Part shown: in pieces, positions 25,642-34,769 of the stretch
Position numbering within the stretch: position 1 is the stretch's first letter
Layout of the letters: the number at the start of each line of letters is the position of its first letter
Assembly (NCBI RefSeq): GCF_016862955.1
Contig: NZ_BONY01000043.1
Span: 1-64,000 of the forward strand
Origin: Rhizocola hellebori
GTDB lineage: Bacteria; Actinomycetota; Actinomycetes; Mycobacteriales; Micromonosporaceae
DNA: 64,000 nucleotides
Direction: 5' to 3'
The notes under the pieces: generated by a model
What the model saw: the letters and a program-made list of their open reading frames with translations, nothing else
Told to the model about the DNA's origin: nothing
The model's database searches: none
Program-made: the position numbers and the translations under genes

Positions 25642-26601
25642 TCACCGCTGATTGGGCAGATTGATATGCAATCGAATGCTTGTGCCCGTCTGGTGGCTAT
25701 GAACGCGAACCAGGTCTGCAAGTTCATGCACAATCAACAGGCCATAGCCACCGGTGCTGCCAGCCGGCCGTGGAACGCGTCCGGCCATGGGGTCGGGCCA
25801 GGTGCCGGCATCGTCGATCTGGCACACGAACACCCCCGGCTCGGACCAGAGGCTCAGGCTGGCATGGCCGTCGGCGTGCAGGATGCTGTTGCAGGCCAGC
25901 TCGTTGACCGCGATGGCCAGCTGGCGAACCCGTTGCGGGGCAACGTTCGCCGCGGTCGCCTGTGCGGTGACCGTCTGCCTGAGACCGCGCAGGTCGCCCC
26001 GGTCAGCCACCGAGCATCGGTAGGCGTCGCCGGGCGGATGGGGAATCGGCAGATCGAAGTCGCGCGCGGCGTCGACCGGGTCTGCGTATGCGCTATTGCG
26101 CCAGGTGTTCACCCCGTCGGCCAGGGTGGGGTGGGTGCGATGCGCGTCGGCGATGGTCTGCGGCCGCAGCGCTACTGTGTCAAAGGGACACAGGATAGCC
26201 GCGTCGCGGCCGGTGAAAGCAAGGTTGATCATGGCGTCGTGAGCGGCGCACTCCTGGTATTCCATGCAGCTGCGATCCGGCCACATTGACTCGCTGATCA
26301 GCCAGACCCGTTGCCCGGGATGACGATCGGCGAATTCCAGCAGAATCCATGGGAGGATCCGGCCCGGGTTGCGGCCCGCGATGGACATGTCGGCGAACTG
26401 CAGCCGGTGGTCGGCGTCGCCGAGCGCGTCGCGAATCGCCTCGTTCTTCCCACCGCCCGGAACCGCCACCAGTACCGGAGCCCCAGCGTCCAGACCTTCG
26501 CGGATGAAGGTGACGCATCCGCGCGTGTAGGAAGCCGGGGAATCGTGGAGCAGCCCAATGTGATGAAACACCGGTGCGCTGGCCTGGCGGGAGATGGCCA
26601 C
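25642..26601 (-). CDS. MEDS-domain sensor with anti-sigma-type ATPase domain (RsbA-like)
   Basis: 319 residues from a GTG at 26601. Residues 1-185 are a MEDS domain (FHHIGLLHDSPASYTRGCVTFIREGLDAGAPVLVAVP, RVWLISESMWPDR, AAILCPFDTVALRPQTIADAHRTHPTLADG), known from DcmR-type sensors. Residues ~200-319 are an HATPase_c2 domain (VRQLAIAVNELACNSILHADGHASL, CQIDDAGTWPDP, GGYGLLIVHELADLVRVHS) as in RsbW-type anti-sigma kinases. Cys residues in the MEDS part (SCMEYQECAAHDA) could sense ligand or redox. It lies 54 bases upstream of rsbR and probably feeds the same signalling network. Confidence 0.85.
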   Translation of the reverse strand: MAISRQASAPVFHHIGLLHDSPASYTRGCVTFIREGLDAGAPVLVAVPGGGKNEAIRDALGDADHRLQFADMSIAGRNPGRILPWILLEFADRHPGQRVWLISESMWPDRSCMEYQECAAHDAMINLAFTGRDAAILCPFDTVALRPQTIADAHRTHPTLADGVNTWRNSAYADPVDAARDFDLPIPHPPGDAYRCSVADRGDLRGLRQTVTAQATAANVAPQRVRQLAIAVNELACNSILHADGHASLSLWSEPGVFVCQIDDAGTWPDPMAGRVPRPAGSTGGYGLLIVHELADLVRVHSHQTGTSIRLHINLPNQR

Positions 26602-26620
26602 AACTGTTCAAACTAGTCCG

Positions 26621-27301
26621 CTAGCTGCTACCAGGCAACCTGCGCGGCCCGGGGACGACTATGCCGGTCTCATAAGCATAGATGACAGCCTGGGTACGGT
26701 CGCGCAGGCCGAGCTTCACCAGGATGCGGCCGACGTGGGTTTTGACGGTCTCCTCGCTGATGGTCAGCCGCCCGGCAATCTCCGCATTGGACAGTCCTCC
26801 CGCCACCAGCAGCATGATCTCGGTCTCGCGCGGGGTGAGCGGGGTCAGCGTTTCCTGCGCCCGCACCGCCCGCGGCCGTTGCCGCACCACGTCGGCGATG
26901 AGCCGGCGGGTGATGGAGGGCGCGAGCAGGGCGTCGCCCGCGGCGACCACGCGCACCGCGGCGATCAGGTCTTCGGCGGTGACATCCTTGAGCAGAAAAC
27001 CGCTGGCCCCGGCTATGAGCGCGTCGTAAACATACTCATCGACATCAAATGTCGTGAGCATAATCACCTTCGGCGGGCTGGGTTGCGCGGTCAGCTGACG
27101 GGTGGCCTCGATGCCGTTCAGCGAAGGCATCCGGATGTCCATCAGCACCACGTCCACCCGCTCGCGGCCACACCAGGCGACCGCCTCGACGCCATCCGCG
27201 GCCACGGCCACCACCTCAAGGTCGGGCTGGGTGCGCAGCATCGTGCTGAACCCGGTCCTCACCACCGCATGGTCGTCGGCGATCAGCACCCTTATCGTCA
27301 T
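26621..27301 (-). CDS. NarL/LuxR-family response regulator
   Basis: 226 residues: receiver (VLIADDHAVVRTGFSTML; phospho-acceptor Asp in VVLMDIRMPSLNGIEAT; KDVTAEDL) and a C-terminal LuxR helix-turn-helix (LTPRETEIMLLVAGGLSNAEIAGRLTISEETVKTHVGRILVKLGLRDRTQAVIYAYETG). The ATG overlaps the stop of the histidine kinase gene by ATGA, so the two form a two-component pair. The 3' end is 20 bases from the MEDS-ATPase gene start. Confidence 0.95.
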   Translation of the reverse strand: MTIRVLIADDHAVVRTGFSTMLRTQPDLEVVAVAADGVEAVAWCGRERVDVVLMDIRMPSLNGIEATRQLTAQPSPPKVIMLTTFDVDEYVYDALIAGASGFLLKDVTAEDLIAAVRVVAAGDALLAPSITRRLIADVVRQRPRAVRAQETLTPLTPRETEIMLLVAGGLSNAEIAGRLTISEETVKTHVGRILVKLGLRDRTQAVIYAYETGIVVPGPRRLPGSS

Positions 27302-28467
27302 GGCGTGGCCCAGACCGGCAACTGCGCGTAAACCCGGAATCCGCCATCGGTTTTGGGGCCTGCGCTCAGGACGCCGCCGGCCATGTTCGCGCGCTCCCGC
27401 ATCCCGAGCAGGCCGTGCCCTGTCCTGCTTGGGATCGCGGCCGCTGGGCCGTCGTTGTCGACCGAAATCTCCACCCCCTCTTCGGTGTAGAGCACCACCA
27501 CCTCCGCCGCCGCCTGCGGCGCGTGCCTGCGCACGTTGGTCAGCGCCTCCTGGATGATGCGATAGGCCGACACGTCCAGACCGGCCGGGAGTGGCTGCGG
27601 GCGGCCGATTCTGCGCACCCGCACCTCGTTTCCGGCGGCCCGGGCCGCGGCGACCAGCTCGTCGAGGCGATCCAGCCCGGGCTGGGGCTCCAGGGCCGGT
27701 GCGCTTTCCATGCGCAGCACGCCGAGCAGCCGCCGCATCTCGGTCAGCGCCAGCCGCCCGGTCGCACCGATCGCGGCGAAGCTGTCCCGGCCCGCCTGCG
27801 GCAGATCGGCTGTGCCCACCCGGGCGGTCTCGGCCTGCACCACCATCATCGAAACGTGATGGGCGACAACGTCATGCAGCTCGCGGGCGATGCGGGTGCG
27901 TTCGGCGAGCACGGCCTGCTCATGGTGGGCTTGCGCCAGTGTGGAGTCGTGCGTGGCGATCAGCTGGGCGCGCTGGCGGCGGGCGTCGCCGAGCCAGGCG
28001 GCGGCCAGCCCCGCGCAAAGCAGCAGCAACCCCAAGGGGCGCGAGGAATCGTCGCCGGTGAAGGGGTAGACGGCGTTGGCCGCCAACGGCAACAGCGCGG
28101 CACTGGCGGCTGGGCGTGCGTACCGTGAAAAACAAAGGTATAGCACGGCCAACTGTCCAATTAGGGCAGTGACAGTGAGGGTGCCGTAGAGAGTGAGCAT
28201 CATCGCTACTCCCGAGCCGATCGCCGCGGCGGCCAGCGGCAACCGGTTGCGGGCTAGCAGGAGCGGCGCCACGGCCAGCACGTTGATCAGCACCCCGAGC
28301 TCCGCGTCGCCCCACGCCGGCCAGGCCAGCGGAAGCTCGGCGGCCGCGGCCAACGTCAGCAGGGTAACGGCGGCAAGCGGCCATTGCGGCCACCCCTTCA
28401 GCCGCGCGGCTCGGTCGAGAGGTGTCTGCACCCCGCCATTGTGCGGGCCGCGCGTCGGCGGGCGCAT
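27298..28467 (-). CDS. NarL-type membrane sensor histidine kinase (HisKA_3)
   Basis: 389 residues. Hydrophobic helices fill residues ~25-165 (PLAAVTLLTLAAAAELPLAWP, LAVAPLLLARNRLPLAAAAIGSGVAMM, LLLLCAGLAAAWLG). HisKA_3 follows with ERTRIARELHDVVAHHVSMMVVQAETARVG, where His of ELHD is the phosphorylation site, then HATPase (YRIIQEALTNVRRHAP, SVDNDGPA, GHGLLGMRERANMAGGVLSAGP). The extracellular loops are too short for a large sensor domain. A GTG at 28431 is an alternative start. It is coupled to the response regulator by ATGA. Confidence 0.92.
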   Translation of the reverse strand: MRPPTRGPHNGGVQTPLDRAARLKGWPQWPLAAVTLLTLAAAAELPLAWPAWGDAELGVLINVLAVAPLLLARNRLPLAAAAIGSGVAMMLTLYGTLTVTALIGQLAVLYLCFSRYARPAASAALLPLAANAVYPFTGDDSSRPLGLLLLCAGLAAAWLGDARRQRAQLIATHDSTLAQAHHEQAVLAERTRIARELHDVVAHHVSMMVVQAETARVGTADLPQAGRDSFAAIGATGRLALTEMRRLLGVLRMESAPALEPQPGLDRLDELVAAARAAGNEVRVRRIGRPQPLPAGLDVSAYRIIQEALTNVRRHAPQAAAEVVVLYTEEGVEISVDNDGPAAAIPSRTGHGLLGMRERANMAGGVLSAGPKTDGGFRVYAQLPVWATP

Positions 28468-28555
28468 CCCTCGCGAAGGTTAGCTCTCGGGTGGCACAGC
28501 GGCGCGCTCCGCAGGGCGATGTGCCGGTGCCCGCCGGTCTCCTACCGTCGCGGCC

Positions 28556-29695
28556 ATGGATTCCTTTGATGTGACCAGACGTGCCGTTCTCGCCGGCGCG
28601 GCGGGCCTGCTGGCGGCAGCGCTGCCTGGCCCGGCCAGCGCCACCCCGGCCCGCTTGCGGCTGCCCGCACCCATCGGCGCGGCGGGCCTGCCGGGGATGG
28701 CCATGGGTGCCTCGGCAGGATTGCGGCTGCCCGCACCCACCGGCCGGTTCCCGGTCGGCACGCGCCGCCTGCACCTGGTGGAGGCGACTCGTCCCGACCC
28801 GCTCGCGCCGCAGCCACGCCCGCGCGAGCTGATGGTGACGCTGTGGTACCCGGCGCAGGGCAGCGGCCCGGCCGCCGGCTACCTGACGCCCGGCGTCTCG
28901 ACCCTGCTAGTCGAACAGCTCAACGCGCTCATCGGCTCGGCCTACCCGCAGGATCTGCTGACCTTCGCCACCGCCGCGCGGCAGGGCGCCGCACCACGGC
29001 CCGGGCCACACCCGGTCGTGCTTTTCTCGCCCGGCCTGAACACCAACGTGGCCTTCTACACGGGCCTGTGCCAAGACCTGGCCAGCCGAGGGTTCAAGGT
29101 GATCGGGGTCGACCACACCTATGACGGCCTGGTCGAGTTCCCCGACGGCAGAATCGAGCTGCCCGCCGAAGATCCATCGCCGGAAACCCTGCTCGCGGTT
29201 CGGGTGGCGGACATGGGATTCGTGCGTGCCCGGCTGGCCGATCGCTGTGCGGTCGCCGCGATGGGCCACTCGCTGGGCAGCATGACCGTCATCGGCGCGC
29301 TGGAGCAGGACAGCCGGTTCACCACCGGGGTGGCGATGGACGGCAACCCGCTGGGCGAGGCGAGCCTGACCCAGCCGTTCCTGATGATGGGCAACCCCAG
29401 CCACAGCCGGGCCACCGACCCGGACTGGGCCGGCTTCTACGACCGGCTCCGCGGAGCTCGCCTGCATCTGGTGGTTCACGGCAGCGAGCACTACGACTTC
29501 AGCGACTTCACCGTTTTCAAGCAGCAGATCGACCTCGGTGGGGTCTTCGAGCTGGGGCCGATCGACGGGCGGCGTGCGATGACGATCGGCCGCAGCTATC
29601 TGGGCGCCTGGCTCGTCCAGACCCTGCTGGGCGGGCAGGAACCGTTGCTGCGTCACGAGTCGCCCGCCTTTCCGGAGGTCGACTTTCAGCCCTGA
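28556..29695 (+). CDS. Tat-exported alpha/beta-hydrolase, PAF-acetylhydrolase-like
   Basis: 379 residues. The N-terminus MDSFDVTRRAVLAGAAGLLAAALPGPASA is Tat-like, though the usual pattern is shortened to TRRAVL. A repeated GLRLPAPxG segment lies at 33-62. The hydrolase core shows LMVTLWYPA, HPVVLFSPGLNTNVAFYTGLCQDLASRGFKVIGVDHTYDG, the nucleophile elbow GHSLGS and a downstream His in VVHGSEHYDFSD. This matches lipases of the platelet-activating factor acetylhydrolase group, so lipid or ester hydrolysis outside the cytoplasm is likely. It converges on a NarL regulator gene 4 bases away. Confidence 0.85.
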   Translation: MDSFDVTRRAVLAGAAGLLAAALPGPASATPARLRLPAPIGAAGLPGMAMGASAGLRLPAPTGRFPVGTRRLHLVEATRPDPLAPQPRPRELMVTLWYPAQGSGPAAGYLTPGVSTLLVEQLNALIGSAYPQDLLTFATAARQGAAPRPGPHPVVLFSPGLNTNVAFYTGLCQDLASRGFKVIGVDHTYDGLVEFPDGRIELPAEDPSPETLLAVRVADMGFVRARLADRCAVAAMGHSLGSMTVIGALEQDSRFTTGVAMDGNPLGEASLTQPFLMMGNPSHSRATDPDWAGFYDRLRGARLHLVVHGSEHYDFSDFTVFKQQIDLGGVFELGPIDGRRAMTIGRSYLGAWLVQTLLGGQEPLLRHESPAFPEVDFQP

Positions 29696-29699
29696 TGCG

Positions 29700-30362
29700 C
29701 TATTCGGGCTCGTCCAGGCCGGCCCGGAAGGCCAAGCGGGCGGCCTGGACCCGGTTGGTGACATTGAGTTTGGAGAAGATGGCGCTGACGTGTCCCTTGA
29801 CTGTTCCCTCGGTCATGAACAGCGCGGTGCCGATGTCCGCATTGGACAATCCCTGGCCCAGCAGGCCGAGCACCTCTCGCTCCCGGTCGGTGAGGGTGGC
29901 GACCATCTGGTCTTCCTCGTCGGAGAGCTGGGTGCCGGTGCGGCCCTGCGCGGCTTGGCTCATGACCTGCATGGTGACGGCGGGATCGAGCATGGCCAGA
30001 CCATCAGCGGCCGCCCGGAGCGCTCGCAGGAGCTGTTCGGGCGGCGCGTCTTTGAGCATGAAACCGACGGCGCCTGCGGCCACCGCCTCGGTGATGTACT
30101 CGTCGTCGTTGAAGGTGGTGAGGATGACGATGCGGGGCGGGCTTTCGCCGGACATCAATTCTCTTGTGGCGGCGAGGCCGTCCAGCCCCGGCATGCGAAT
30201 GTCCATCAACACCAGGTCGGGTTTAAGCCGGCCGGCCACGGTCAGCGCATCTCTGCCGTCCGTGGCCGTGCCGACTACCTGGAATCCTTCGGCCGTGTCG
30301 ATGATCGTCGTCAATCCACGGCGAACGATGTCGCTGTCATCGACGATGAGGACTCGGACCAC
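29700..30362 (-). CDS. NarL/LuxR-family response regulator
   Basis: 220 residues with a GTG start. The receiver has VLIVDDSDIVRRGLTTII, the phospho-acceptor Asp in LVLMDIRMPGLDGLAAT, and ILTTFNDDEY; the LuxR helix-turn-helix is LTDREREVLGLLGQGLSNADIGTALFMTEGTVKGHVSAIFSKLNVTNRVQAARLAF. It is transcribed away from the sensor kinase at 31114 and separated from it by the lysozyme-like gene, but the two may still be partners. The next gene on the same strand upstream encodes a secreted lysozyme-like protein. Confidence 0.93.
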   Translation of the reverse strand: MVRVLIVDDSDIVRRGLTTIIDTAEGFQVVGTATDGRDALTVAGRLKPDLVLMDIRMPGLDGLAATRELMSGESPPRIVILTTFNDDEYITEAVAAGAVGFMLKDAPPEQLLRALRAAADGLAMLDPAVTMQVMSQAAQGRTGTQLSDEEDQMVATLTDREREVLGLLGQGLSNADIGTALFMTEGTVKGHVSAIFSKLNVTNRVQAARLAFRAGLDEPE

Positions 30363-30391
30363 GAGTCCATCTCACCACCGATGGGGGCGGC

Positions 30392-30979
30392 TCACTTCCA
30401 GAGCGCGGAAACCAGCTTGGAAGCGTCGCCGACCTGGGTGGCGTACCGGTCCGGGAAAGCGGACACCTGGACGTTTTGCGCCACATCTCCGGCCGGAGCC
30501 TTCTTCCAGCTCTCGTTCGGGTGCAACTCGATCATGCGGTTGAGGAACGCGTCGGTCGCGTAGGCCGGGTTGACCAGCTCTGCGGGCTTACCCCAGCCGG
30601 CGGAGGGGCGCTGCTGGAACAGGCCAAGGCTGTCATAGTCGACCGCCTTGTTGTAGTTGTGCAGGTGACCCTCGACGATGGTGGTCGACAGCGCGATGGT
30701 GGCGGCGTGCTGGTCCATGCCGCGCGCCTTGACCTGGTCCACGACCGCGCGGGCACACGAAACCTGGTACCCGTCAAGGTTTCCGGCAAGGTCGGCGTCG
30801 AGCTTGGGGGCCATGTCCTTGGCGAGGTTCTTGTCGGCGTCGGTGACACCCTGCGCGGCACAGGGGACGGTGGGGATGGAAGCAGCTTGTGCGGGGGCGG
30901 AGTGGGCTAGCTGTACTCCGAAGGTCACGGTGGCAGCGGCAATGGCGGTCACAATGGCGGCTCGGGTGTACTTAAGCAA
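30392..30979 (-). CDS. Secreted lysozyme/transglycosylase-like protein
   Basis: 195 residues. It uses a TTG start at 30979, decided by the AAGGAGAA site 4 bases upstream. Signal peptide to ~33 (HSAPAQAAS). The mature part holds IALSTTIVEGHLHNYNKAVDYDSLGLFQQRPSAGWGKPAELVNPAYATDAFLNRM, a pattern I recall from actinobacterial cell-wall proteins with a lysozyme-like fold, with Glu in VEGH and the SLGLFQQRP loop in the expected places. A role in peptidoglycan turnover is inferred. No peptidoglycan-binding LysM or SH3 module is attached. Confidence 0.7.
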   Translation of the reverse strand: MLKYTRAAIVTAIAAATVTFGVQLAHSAPAQAASIPTVPCAAQGVTDADKNLAKDMAPKLDADLAGNLDGYQVSCARAVVDQVKARGMDQHAATIALSTTIVEGHLHNYNKAVDYDSLGLFQQRPSAGWGKPAELVNPAYATDAFLNRMIELHPNESWKKAPAGDVAQNVQVSAFPDRYATQVGDASKLVSALWK

Positions 30980-31113
30980 GATTTCTCCTTCGCAAGACGT
31001 GGGATGTTTTCCCTCGTTCTGGCCACCAGTCTTCCGGTCAGGGGGGTGCTCCCACCTCTGTCGTGGGTCAGCATTCGCCCCTGACGAAAGTCGGGGAGGC
31101 GAATAATCGAGGA

Positions 31114-32253
31114 GTGCGACTGTTCCCGATCTCCGTGCTCGCCTTCGCGCTTGCTGCCGTGGTGAGCTGGGAACGGCTGAGCATCGACAAGGGCCAGCAC
31201 GACCTGGTGCGCATAGCGCTGTGGATTTCCGGCCTTGCCGTCATCTTTTGTGCCCTCTCCGGGCGCTGGTTCCCGCTGACCGCGCGGGCGGGGGCGGCCG
31301 CGGGCGTGTCCTGGCTCACCACCGCCGCGGTGCTGACGCTTGGGCCGATTGACCACTCATGGGGGGTGGGGGAGTCGATCGGCCTGGGAATCCTGATGGC
31401 CCAGTCGATCCGCAAGCTGCCTTCGCCCCAGGCGCTCGGCCTGGGCCTGGCGCTGGGCACGGCGGCGATCATCGCCCCGATGCGTGATGAGCAGCCGGGT
31501 CCGTTCAGCTCGGCGATCGGGGTGCTGACCCTGTGCACCGCGGCGACCTTCGTCTACCTGCGCGGGCTCGACTCCGAACACAGGCTCGCCGTGTCGGAGA
31601 CGCGCATCAGGGAGAGGTTAAGCATCGCCCGCGAACTTCACGACCTGGTGGCCCACCACATCACCGGAATAGTCATTCAAACCAATGCCATCCGTCTGGT
31701 ACTCAATAGGCCACAAGAGGTCAAGGAGAAGCTCGACGACATCGAAGAGGCCGGAAAGCAGGCGATGACGGCCATGCGGCGCTTGGTGTCCCTGCTGCGC
31801 GACAGCTCCACCGCGCCATTGGACCCCACCCCGGGGATCGCCGAGATTCCGGCGGTGGCTGTCCCGCTGCGCAGAAGCGGGGTGCACGTCGCCATGGACC
31901 TCGATCCCGCGCTGGCCGGCGTTCGCCCCGACCTGGCAGCTGGGATATACCGGATCGTAAGGGAGGCATTGACCAACGTCGGCAAGCATGCGCGCGGGGT
32001 CACCCGGGTGGACGTGGAGGTGAGAAGCGATTCCGCGGGCGACATCGACATCGAGGTGACCGACGACGGGCGAGGTGAGACCTCTCGCTTCGCGATAAGC
32101 GGGTTCGGCCTCATCGGGCTCAAGGAGCGGATTATGGAGCTCGGCGGAAGCCTGCAGAGCGGGCGCATGGCCGGCGGCGGATGGCGGCTCAAGGCTCACC
32201 TGCCCGCCTCGGCCACCATGACGCCGAATCACGAAGGCAGCTGGCCGCTCTAG
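31114..32253 (+). CDS. NarL-type membrane sensor histidine kinase (HisKA_3)
   Basis: About 379 residues from the GTG at 31114; GTG at 31063 is an alternative without a visible ribosome site. Four or five hydrophobic segments occupy residues ~5-150. HisKA_3 reads RERLSIARELHDLVAHHITGIVIQTNAIRLVL, and HATPase reads YRIVREALTNVGKHARG, VTDDGRGE and GFGLIGLKERIMELGGSLQSG. The likely partner is the NarL regulator at 29700-30362. The gene is on the opposite strand to its immediate neighbour, the lysozyme-like gene. Confidence 0.9.
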   Translation: MRLFPISVLAFALAAVVSWERLSIDKGQHDLVRIALWISGLAVIFCALSGRWFPLTARAGAAAGVSWLTTAAVLTLGPIDHSWGVGESIGLGILMAQSIRKLPSPQALGLGLALGTAAIIAPMRDEQPGPFSSAIGVLTLCTAATFVYLRGLDSEHRLAVSETRIRERLSIARELHDLVAHHITGIVIQTNAIRLVLNRPQEVKEKLDDIEEAGKQAMTAMRRLVSLLRDSSTAPLDPTPGIAEIPAVAVPLRRSGVHVAMDLDPALAGVRPDLAAGIYRIVREALTNVGKHARGVTRVDVEVRSDSAGDIDIEVTDDGRGETSRFAISGFGLIGLKERIMELGGSLQSGRMAGGGWRLKAHLPASATMTPNHEGSWPL

Positions 32254-32308
32254 CTTTGCTCCAATGTGGACAGTGTTGCCGTGGTCCGGGCCGCGATATG
32301 GTCGCCAC

Positions 32309-33049
32309 ATGCTTGCCCGTGCGTGGGGGATTACCCGATCGATGCTCATGTACCACGGCGTGCCCGGAAGGCAGCGCCGCATGGTCCGGTTCTACCGGCA
32401 GTTCCTCGGGCCGGGGGAGACCGGTTTCGACATCGGCGCGCATGTGGGCAGCCGGGTGCGGGCGTGGCGGCGGATGGGGGTGCGGGTGATCGCCCTGGAG
32501 CCGCAGCCGGACTGCCTGCGGGTGCTGCGACTGCTCTTCGGCCGCGACGCGGGGGTGTCCATTGTGCCCAAGGCGGTGGGCGCGGCGCCGGGCCGGGCGC
32601 GGCTGGCCCTTTCCAGCGCCACCCCGACCGTGTCGTCGATGTCGTCGGAATGGATCGAGTCGGTGACCGCCGCCGACCGTCGTTTCGCGCAGGTGCACTG
32701 GGACAGCTCGGTCGAGGTGGAGGTGGTGACCCTTGACGACCTCATCGCCGCGCACGGCGAGCCGGCCTTCTGCAAGATCGATGTGGAGGGTTTCGAGGCC
32801 GAAGTGCTGACCGGGTTGAGCAAACCGTTGCGGGGGCTGTCTTTCGAGTACCTGCCGATGGCGCACGAGGAAGCCCTGACCGTGCTGGGCATCGTGGAGC
32901 GACTGGGCGCGTACGAATACAACTACGCGCCCGTGGAGACGATGCGTTTCGCCAGTGAGCGCTGGCTAGACCCGCTCGCGTTGCAGCGGCTGCTCGAGCG
33001 CTTCCGGCCGCTGGGCCGCTCCGGCGACGTCTACGCCCGCCTGCGGTAA
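32309..33049 (+). CDS. FkbM-family SAM methyltransferase
   Basis: 246 residues. RQFLGPGETGFDIGAHVGSRVRAWRRMGVRVIALEPQPDCLRVLRLLFG carries the SAM motif I (DIGAHVG) and the acidic end of beta2 (ALEPQP). VTLDDLIAAHGEPAFCKIDVEGFEAEVLTGLSKPLRGLSFEY is the FkbM signature. Such enzymes O-methylate sugars or polyketides, so a glycan-like acceptor is plausible. A TATGGT -10-like box ends 7 bases before the ATG at 32309, compatible with a leaderless mRNA. Its last 84 bases overlap the convergent phosphotransferase gene. Confidence 0.85.
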   Translation: MLARAWGITRSMLMYHGVPGRQRRMVRFYRQFLGPGETGFDIGAHVGSRVRAWRRMGVRVIALEPQPDCLRVLRLLFGRDAGVSIVPKAVGAAPGRARLALSSATPTVSSMSSEWIESVTAADRRFAQVHWDSSVEVEVVTLDDLIAAHGEPAFCKIDVEGFEAEVLTGLSKPLRGLSFEYLPMAHEEALTVLGIVERLGAYEYNYAPVETMRFASERWLDPLALQRLLERFRPLGRSGDVYARLR

Positions 33050-33742
33050 CGGCTCACCCCGGCGTCGCCACAGCCAGAGGAAATCCCTGCCGAACGATTC
33101 GACCAGCAACGCCAGGGCTATCAGCAGGGCGGCGATGCTCAGCCAGGGCCACACCACCTCTGCGGCCACCACCACCAGAACGATGCCCTGGATCGCGGCC
33201 ACCACCTTGCACCAGTAGCGCGGCGGGGGTGTGCGGTGCATCCACGGCAGCACCCAGCTCGCGGCGACATAGGCGTAGCGCATCGCCCCGATGGTCAGCA
33301 CCCACCCCCCGACCATGGGCGCCACATAGACGCTGAGAACCGCGATGAGGAAGGCGTCGACCTCCATGTCGAAACGCGCGCCGAAGCTGGAAGCGGTCAG
33401 GGTGCGCCGCGCGACCAGACCGTCCACCGCGTCTAGGACAAGCGCCGCGGTGGTGATCGAGACGAAGACGGTGGCCGGGACGGCGCCGGTCAACGAGTCG
33501 GCGGTCAGCGCGGTGACCCCGCCGACGAGCGCGGCTCGTGTGATCGTCACCCAGTCGGCTGGTCCAAATCGGGCCGTTTCCGTGCGGTGCATCGCGCGAG
33601 TGACCAGGATGGCTATGGCGACCGCGTAGCAGCCTCCGATGATCCATCCGGCAGCGCGCAGGCCGATGGTGAGCCACAGCGCGCCGAGGAACGCCGCCGA
33701 AAAGATCAGCCCGATTATCGGGCCCAGTCGAACCGAAGGCAC
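32966..33742 (-). CDS. CDP-alcohol phosphatidyltransferase family membrane protein
   Basis: 258 residues with six or so hydrophobic helices. The CDP-OH motif is intact: LDAVDGLVARRTLTASSFGARFDMEVD supplies D-x2-D-G-x2-A-R-x8-9-G-x3-D-x3-D. It should transfer a phospho-alcohol from a CDP-linked donor to an acceptor in the membrane. The C-terminal ~28 residues are Pro/Gly/Glu-rich and encoded antisense to the end of the FkbM gene. It is divergent by 46 bases from the MDR dehydrogenase gene, which makes it part of the pterin/flavin-type cluster. Confidence 0.85.
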   Translation of the reverse strand: MPSVRLGPIIGLIFSAAFLGALWLTIGLRAAGWIIGGCYAVAIAILVTRAMHRTETARFGPADWVTITRAALVGGVTALTADSLTGAVPATVFVSITTAALVLDAVDGLVARRTLTASSFGARFDMEVDAFLIAVLSVYVAPMVGGWVLTIGAMRYAYVAASWVLPWMHRTPPPRYWCKVVAAIQGIVLVVVAAEVVWPWLSIAALLIALALLVESFGRDFLWLWRRRGEPLPQAGVDVAGAAQRPEALEQPLQRERV

Positions 33743-33788
33743 CGCATCTCCGTAAGGTTCGTTGATGACCTAAAAAGAAGGGAGGCCG

Positions 33789-34769
33789 ATGGCATACTAC
33801 GCGCAGGCCTTCTGGGTCATCTCGCCCGGTATGGGCGAGATCCGCACGGTGTCGCTTCCCGAGCCCGGCCCCGGTGAGGTGCTCGTCCGCACGCTGCACA
33901 CCGGCATCAGCCGGGGCACCGAAACCCTGGTGTTCCGCGGTGAGGTTCCGGTGAACCAGCGCGAGGTGATGCGGGCGCCGTTCCAGGAGGGCGACTTTCC
34001 CGGTCCGGTGAAGTACGGCTACCTCAACGTGGGCGTGGTCGAGCAAGGGCCGCAAAAGTTGCTGGGGCGCAAGGTGTTCTGCCTCTATCCGCATCAGACC
34101 GCCTACGTCGTCCCGGTCGACGCGGTGGTGGCCATTCCCGACGGTGTGCCGCCGACGCGCGCCGTGCTCGCCGGGACGGTGGAGACCGCGGTGAACGCGG
34201 CCTGGGACGCCGCGCCGCTGGTCGGCGACAGGATCACCGTGGTGGGCGCGGGAATGGTCGGCTGCTGTGTCGCCGCCGTGCTGGCCCGGCTCCCGGGCGC
34301 CTCGGTCGAGCTGGTCGACATCAACCCGCAACGGGCCGCCGTGGCGGCGGCCCTCGGCGTCCACTTTGCCACGCCTGAGCAGGCGCAACCGCACCGCGAC
34401 GTGGTGTTCCACGCCAGTGCCAGCGCGGCCGGGCTGCAGCTGTGTCTGGAGTTGCTCGCCCGCGAGGGCACGGTCACCGAGCTGAGCTGGTATGGCGACC
34501 GTGAGGTGAACGTGGCGCTGGGCGGCTTCTTCCACTCCGGAAGGCTCAGCATCCAAGCCAGCCAGGTCGGCATGGTCGCCCCGGCGCGCCGGGCGAACCG
34601 CTCCTATGCCGACCGCCTGGCCCTCGCCCTGAATCTGCTCGGCGATCCGGCCTTTGACGCGCTGCTTTCCGGCGAGTCGCGTTTCGACCAGCTGCCAGAT
34701 GTTCTGGCTGCTCTATCCGCGGGTACGAATTCCGCGCTGGCCCATGTCATTACCTACGGCGGAGAGTGA
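33789..34769 (+). CDS. MDR-superfamily dehydrogenase without catalytic zinc ligands
   Basis: 326 residues. The GroES-like N-domain has [32 protein letters not shown], where the SRGTE wording replaces the catalytic-zinc GICGSDLH motif; this is a form I recall from BchC-like and related MDR proteins. The nucleotide-binding domain has [42 protein letters not shown]. It should oxidise or reduce an alcohol/carbonyl with NAD(P). First gene of a plus-strand run, it overlaps the PTPS homologue by GTGA, so it probably acts on the same pathway. Confidence 0.85.
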   Translation: MAYYAQAFWVISPGMGEIRTVSLPEPGPGEVLVRTLHTGISRGTETLVFRGEVPVNQREVMRAPFQEGDFPGPVKYGYLNVGVVEQGPQKLLGRKVFCLYPHQTAYVVPVDAVVAIPDGVPPTRAVLAGTVETAVNAAWDAAPLVGDRITVVGAGMVGCCVAAVLARLPGASVELVDINPQRAAVAAALGVHFATPEQAQPHRDVVFHASASAAGLQLCLELLAREGTVTELSWYGDREVNVALGGFFHSGRLSIQASQVGMVAPARRANRSYADRLALALNLLGDPAFDALLSGESRFDQLPDVLAALSAGTNSALAHVITYGGE

